NCBI GenBank assembly: GCA_910583525.1
Contig: CAJTXL010000018.1
Span: 1 to 63,604, forward strand
Reading direction: 5' to 3'
Source: an uncultured Muribaculaceae bacterium
GTDB taxonomy: Bacteria; Bacteroidota; Bacteroidia; Bacteroidales; Muribaculaceae
Length of the DNA: 63,604 nucleotides
Within the stretch, counting starts at the first letter, position 1, and every line of letters starts with the position of its first letter. The position numbers and the translations under genes are program-made. The notes under the pieces are model-generated. The model was not told the DNA's origin and did not search any database. It saw only the letters and a program-made list of their open reading frames with translations. Shown in pieces: positions 60,748 to 63,604 of the stretch.

Positions 60748-63528
60748 CTAACGTTTGCTTATGTAGTCTTTTGGCAGTTGTCCGAAATGCTCGAAGAAGC
60801 ATTTGGAGAAGTACGATGGGGTGTTGAAGCCCACCATATAGCATACTTCGACAATCTGGTATTCGCCTGTGGCGAGCAGCTCGGCGCTTTTTATGAGTCG
60901 TACTATGCGGATATAGTCGTTCGGCGTCTTGCCTGTGATACCTTTGACGCGTTTGTGGAAGTTCGAACGGCTCATGTAGAACATCCTGGCGAGGTTGTCT
61001 ATGTTGAAATCCGGATTGGTGAGGTTGTCAAGGATAAGAGTGTTGAGTTTTTCTACGAATTCTGCGTTTTCGCGTTCGCGTGTATCTTCTACGTGGGGTT
61101 TCTTGTAGTAGTCCAATGGTGATTTTATAAAATTGTCGCGCAACCGTGCGCGGTTTTCCAATATTGTGTTTATTTGTGCTCTGAGCTGTTCGAGGGAGAA
61201 CGGTTTTTCGATATAGGCGTCGGCGCCGAAGTTCAGACCTTCTATTTTGGTCTCGACATCGGTTTTTGCCGACAGCAGTACCAGCGGCAGATGCGAGAAA
61301 GAGTCGTTGCCGCGTACGGCACGGCATAGCTCGATGCCGTCCATGTCGGGCATCATTATGTCGGATACTATTATGTCGACAGTGTTGTCTTCGAGGGCTT
61401 TGAGGGCATCGATGCCGTTTGATGCCGGAATGATGTTGAAGGAGTCGCCGAGGTTGTCGGTGATGAATTGCCTCAGTTCGTCGTTGTCTTCTACCACGAG
61501 CACGTTCGGCTTGGCGTTTCTCCTTGTGTTGTCGGTCTCGCCGGCGGTTTCGTCTTTGCCGCCGTCTTCCTGTGCCGATGTTTCGGCTGGTTCCGAGGCC
61601 TCGATGTCGGTAGGTATGCTGACAATGAAGCGGCTTCCGTGTCCGTAGTCCGATTCGACGCTTATTTCGCCGCCGTGCATGTGCGCAAGGCTTTGCGCCA
61701 AAGGCAGTCCGAGACCTGTGCCCGGATATTTGCCGTGGTCATCGACCTGATAGAACGATTCGAAGATGCGCGTCTTGTATTTGTCTTTGATGCCCGGGCC
61801 GTCATCTGATATCGAGAGTTCTATGCGTTGTGCCGAGGTGTCGTTGTGCAGCGTGACGCAGATGTTCTTGTCGGCGAATTTGATTGCGTTCGACATCAGA
61901 TTTCCTACTATTTTGGCGAAAGCCTCGGCGTCGAGATTGCACTCGACACCGCTTTCCACACCCGAGATATCGAGGGTGATTGTGTGCATGTCGGCAAACT
62001 CGCGGTAGCGGTTGCAGATGTCCAAAACTATTTCTGAAGCCGAGCAATGCCGTGCATTGAGCTGCATGAGTTGCGATTCAACCTTGCGGAAGTCGAGCAG
62101 CTGGTTTACAAGTTCGAGCAGTCTGCCTACGTTGCTGCGCATCACCGACAGGTTGCGCCTGGTGCGCTCGTTCAGTTCGTCGGTTTTGAGTATCGTTTCG
62201 AGCGGCGCGCTTATCAGCGAAAGCGGCGTGCGGATTTCGTGCGCTATGTTGGTGAAGAATCCTATCTTGGCGTTGTACAGATCTTTTTCTTTGGCATGGC
62301 TGAACTCCACCAGCTTGCGCTTGTGGGCACGGTCCATGCGGCGTTTGATGTAGTAGAGCAGAGCCAGCAGAAGAAGCACATATACGGCCAGCATGGAGTT
62401 GGAGAGCAAGAACGACCGTTTTACTGTGACGTCCAGCTCTACGGTTTCGCCCCATACACCGTCGTTGTTGGCGCCTTTGATTTTTAAGGTATAATCGCCC
62501 GATGGTATGTTCATGTAGGCTATGTGCCGGTCGGTGCCCGAGAGCGTTTTCCAGTTTTTGTCGAAGCCTTCGAGGATGTATGCTATGGAATTGTGTTCCG
62601 GCGAAAGGTAGCTCAGGCATGCCACATCGAAGCTGAATGTAGACTGCGACGCCTCCAGCTCGATTTTGCGTGTTTTACTTATAGGAGCTTCGAGCATGCC
62701 GTGCTCGTCGGCTGTTGTGGCGCGGCGTCCGTTGACATATAGGTCGGTTATGCACACCGTCGGGGCCATGTCGTTTTCGGTAATGTCGGCCGGATTGAAT
62801 GAAATGAATCCTCCCGAGCCTCCGAAATACAAGGTGTTGCCGTCGGACGAACGCAGCGATGCGTTGTGCATGTAGTGCATGTTTAGCAGTTTTTCGATAT
62901 ACCGCAGGTCATGCACACGGTACCCGTCGGCCGACAGTTTCACGAGGCCGCCGCCGGTCGATACCCAAAGGTTGCCGGCCATATCCTCGATTGTGGAGTA
63001 TATTATATTGGACGGAATGCCGCCGTCGGCTTCGGTAAATCTCCTTTCCACGGCGCCGGTGGCCGGGTTGAACATGGCGAGGCCTTCGCCTTCGGTGCCT
63101 ACCCACATCATGCCGCCCGAGTCGAGGAATATGTTGTTTATGTTGTTTCCCGGCAGCGATTTGGCATCGTCGGCCCGATGCGAGTAGTTGCTGATGCCTC
63201 CGTCGGCCGACAGCTTGAACAGGCCGTGGAAATGGGTCGCGAACCACACGTTGCCGCTGTAGTCTTCGAGGATTTTCATCACCGATGCCGTCTGTAGCTG
63301 AGGCAGACGTTCAAAACGACCGTCGGCATAGCGGCAGGCGCCTCTCGAAGTGCCTACATATATGTCGCCGCGCGATGTGCGGTACATCGAGTTTACGATG
63401 TTCGACGGCAGCCCGTCGGCTACCGTGTAGGTGCGGATTGTCCGTGCCGACGGGTAGTCGGCCACCACTATGCCGCGTTCATAATCGCTAATCCATACGT
63501 TGTTGCCGACGTTAAGCAGACCCTGCAC
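60748..63528 (-). CDS. Hybrid two-component system regulator, N-terminally truncated
   Basis: From the first usable start (GTG 63528) the product has 926 residues. Residues 1-220 contain only part of the two beta-propellers (Reg_prop repeats such as GDIYVGTSRGACRY, NVWFATHFHGLFKL). A Y_Y_Y domain (about 255-340), one membrane helix (LLSNSMLAVYVLLLLALLYYI), HisKA with His near 430 (FFTNIAHEIRTPLSL), HATPase, a receiver with phospho-Asp near 723 (VSDIMMPDMDG) and an AraC DNA-binding domain follow. Complete members have about 1300 residues with a signal peptide. Upstream the reading frame continues as a good propeller repeat (VKGLSDNVQG) until an in-frame TAA at 63553-63555. It probably activates the susC operon when a periplasmic oligosaccharide binds. 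Confidence 0.88.
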   Translation of the reverse strand: MQGLLNVGNNVWISDYERGIVVADYPSARTIRTYTVADGLPSNIVNSMYRTSRGDIYVGTSRGACRYADGRFERLPQLQTASVMKILEDYSGNVWFATHFHGLFKLSADGGISNYSHRADDAKSLPGNNINNIFLDSGGMMWVGTEGEGLAMFNPATGAVERRFTEADGGIPSNIIYSTIEDMAGNLWVSTGGGLVKLSADGYRVHDLRYIEKLLNMHYMHNASLRSSDGNTLYFGGSGGFISFNPADITENDMAPTVCITDLYVNGRRATTADEHGMLEAPISKTRKIELEASQSTFSFDVACLSYLSPEHNSIAYILEGFDKNWKTLSGTDRHIAYMNIPSGDYTLKIKGANNDGVWGETVELDVTVKRSFLLSNSMLAVYVLLLLALLYYIKRRMDRAHKRKLVEFSHAKEKDLYNAKIGFFTNIAHEIRTPLSLISAPLETILKTDELNERTRRNLSVMRSNVGRLLELVNQLLDFRKVESQLMQLNARHCSASEIVLDICNRYREFADMHTITLDISGVESGVECNLDAEAFAKIVGNLMSNAIKFADKNICVTLHNDTSAQRIELSISDDGPGIKDKYKTRIFESFYQVDDHGKYPGTGLGLPLAQSLAHMHGGEISVESDYGHGSRFIVSIPTDIEASEPAETSAQEDGGKDETAGETDNTRRNAKPNVLVVEDNDELRQFITDNLGDSFNIIPASNGIDALKALEDNTVDIIVSDIMMPDMDGIELCRAVRGNDSFSHLPLVLLSAKTDVETKIEGLNFGADAYIEKPFSLEQLRAQINTILENRARLRDNFIKSPLDYYKKPHVEDTRERENAEFVEKLNTLILDNLTNPDFNIDNLARMFYMSRSNFHKRVKGITGKTPNDYIRIVRLIKSAELLATGEYQIVEVCYMVGFNTPSYFSKCFFEHFGQLPKDYISKR

Positions 63529-63604
63529 ATTGTCCGACAGCCCTTTTACGTTTTAGTGGTCGGAAGACTGGTTTTTGGCCAATAATCTGGATTTTAAGGA
63601 TTTA

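Overview
The window looks like a chromosome segment from a gut-type Bacteroidales bacterium, most plausibly Muribaculaceae or a close relative. The evidence is a Bacteroidetes-type primary sigma factor without region 1.1, many promoters of the form TAnnTTTG (several with TTG 18-21 bases upstream), a TonB-dependent SusC/SusD pair, a hybrid two-component regulator, a TamL-type lipoprotein, and the type IX secretion sortase PorU with proteins carrying matching C-terminal tails. Assignment below order level is inference.

Layout. 1-1055: 3' end of tRNA-Pro(CGG), a 24-bp perfect hairpin, and a GNAT acetyltransferase with a small co-transcribed partner (possible toxin-antitoxin pair). 1081-4887: aquaporin, DEAD-box helicase, S4-domain protein, pth and rplY. 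5033-9370: membrane acyltransferase, rmuC, a DUF4886 lipoprotein. 9443-10130: HepT/MntA toxin-antitoxin pair. 10248-14892: TonB-C protein, NhaC antiporter, PAP2 phosphatase, YqgE, primary sigma factor. 15146-24612: an apparent operon (read right to left) of sensor kinase, TamL, HAD phosphatase and a 1430-residue secreted multidomain protein. 24660-24960: a gene-free stretch that looks like a structured non-coding RNA gene with its own consensus promoter and a T8 run. 25030-29271: PorU and a GH25 lysozyme. 29406-37993 (rightward): alanine dehydrogenase, secreted endonuclease I, PASTA protein, RluD, AroE, YeiH-like transporter, ComEC. 38003-39871: a two-gene module of an ABC-type AAA ATPase and a protein with an ExK nuclease-like pattern, a defence-system candidate.

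41490-63528 is a polysaccharide utilisation locus, all leftward: hybrid two-component regulator, SusC, SusD, two surface lipoproteins, a membrane acyltransferase, a secreted GH5 enzyme with four tandem N-terminal beta-sandwich modules, a PL8 lyase, a GH88 unsaturated glucuronyl hydrolase, a GH92-GH5 fusion and an FAD-dependent oxidoreductase. GH5 (beta-glucan backbone), PL8 (lyase at a uronic acid), GH88 (removes the unsaturated uronic acid) and GH92 (alpha-mannosidase) together are the activities needed to take apart xanthan or a xanthan-like polymer: a beta-1,4-glucan with mannose-glucuronate-mannose side chains. The adjacent 439-residue secreted protein (40065-41384) shares a C-terminal tail motif with the GH5 enzyme.

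The hybrid regulator is N-terminally short: an in-frame stop lies just upstream of the homologous region close to the window edge, so it is truncated, frameshifted or joined to foreign sequence there. I saw no CRISPR array, no rRNA, no intact transposase and no prophage genes.
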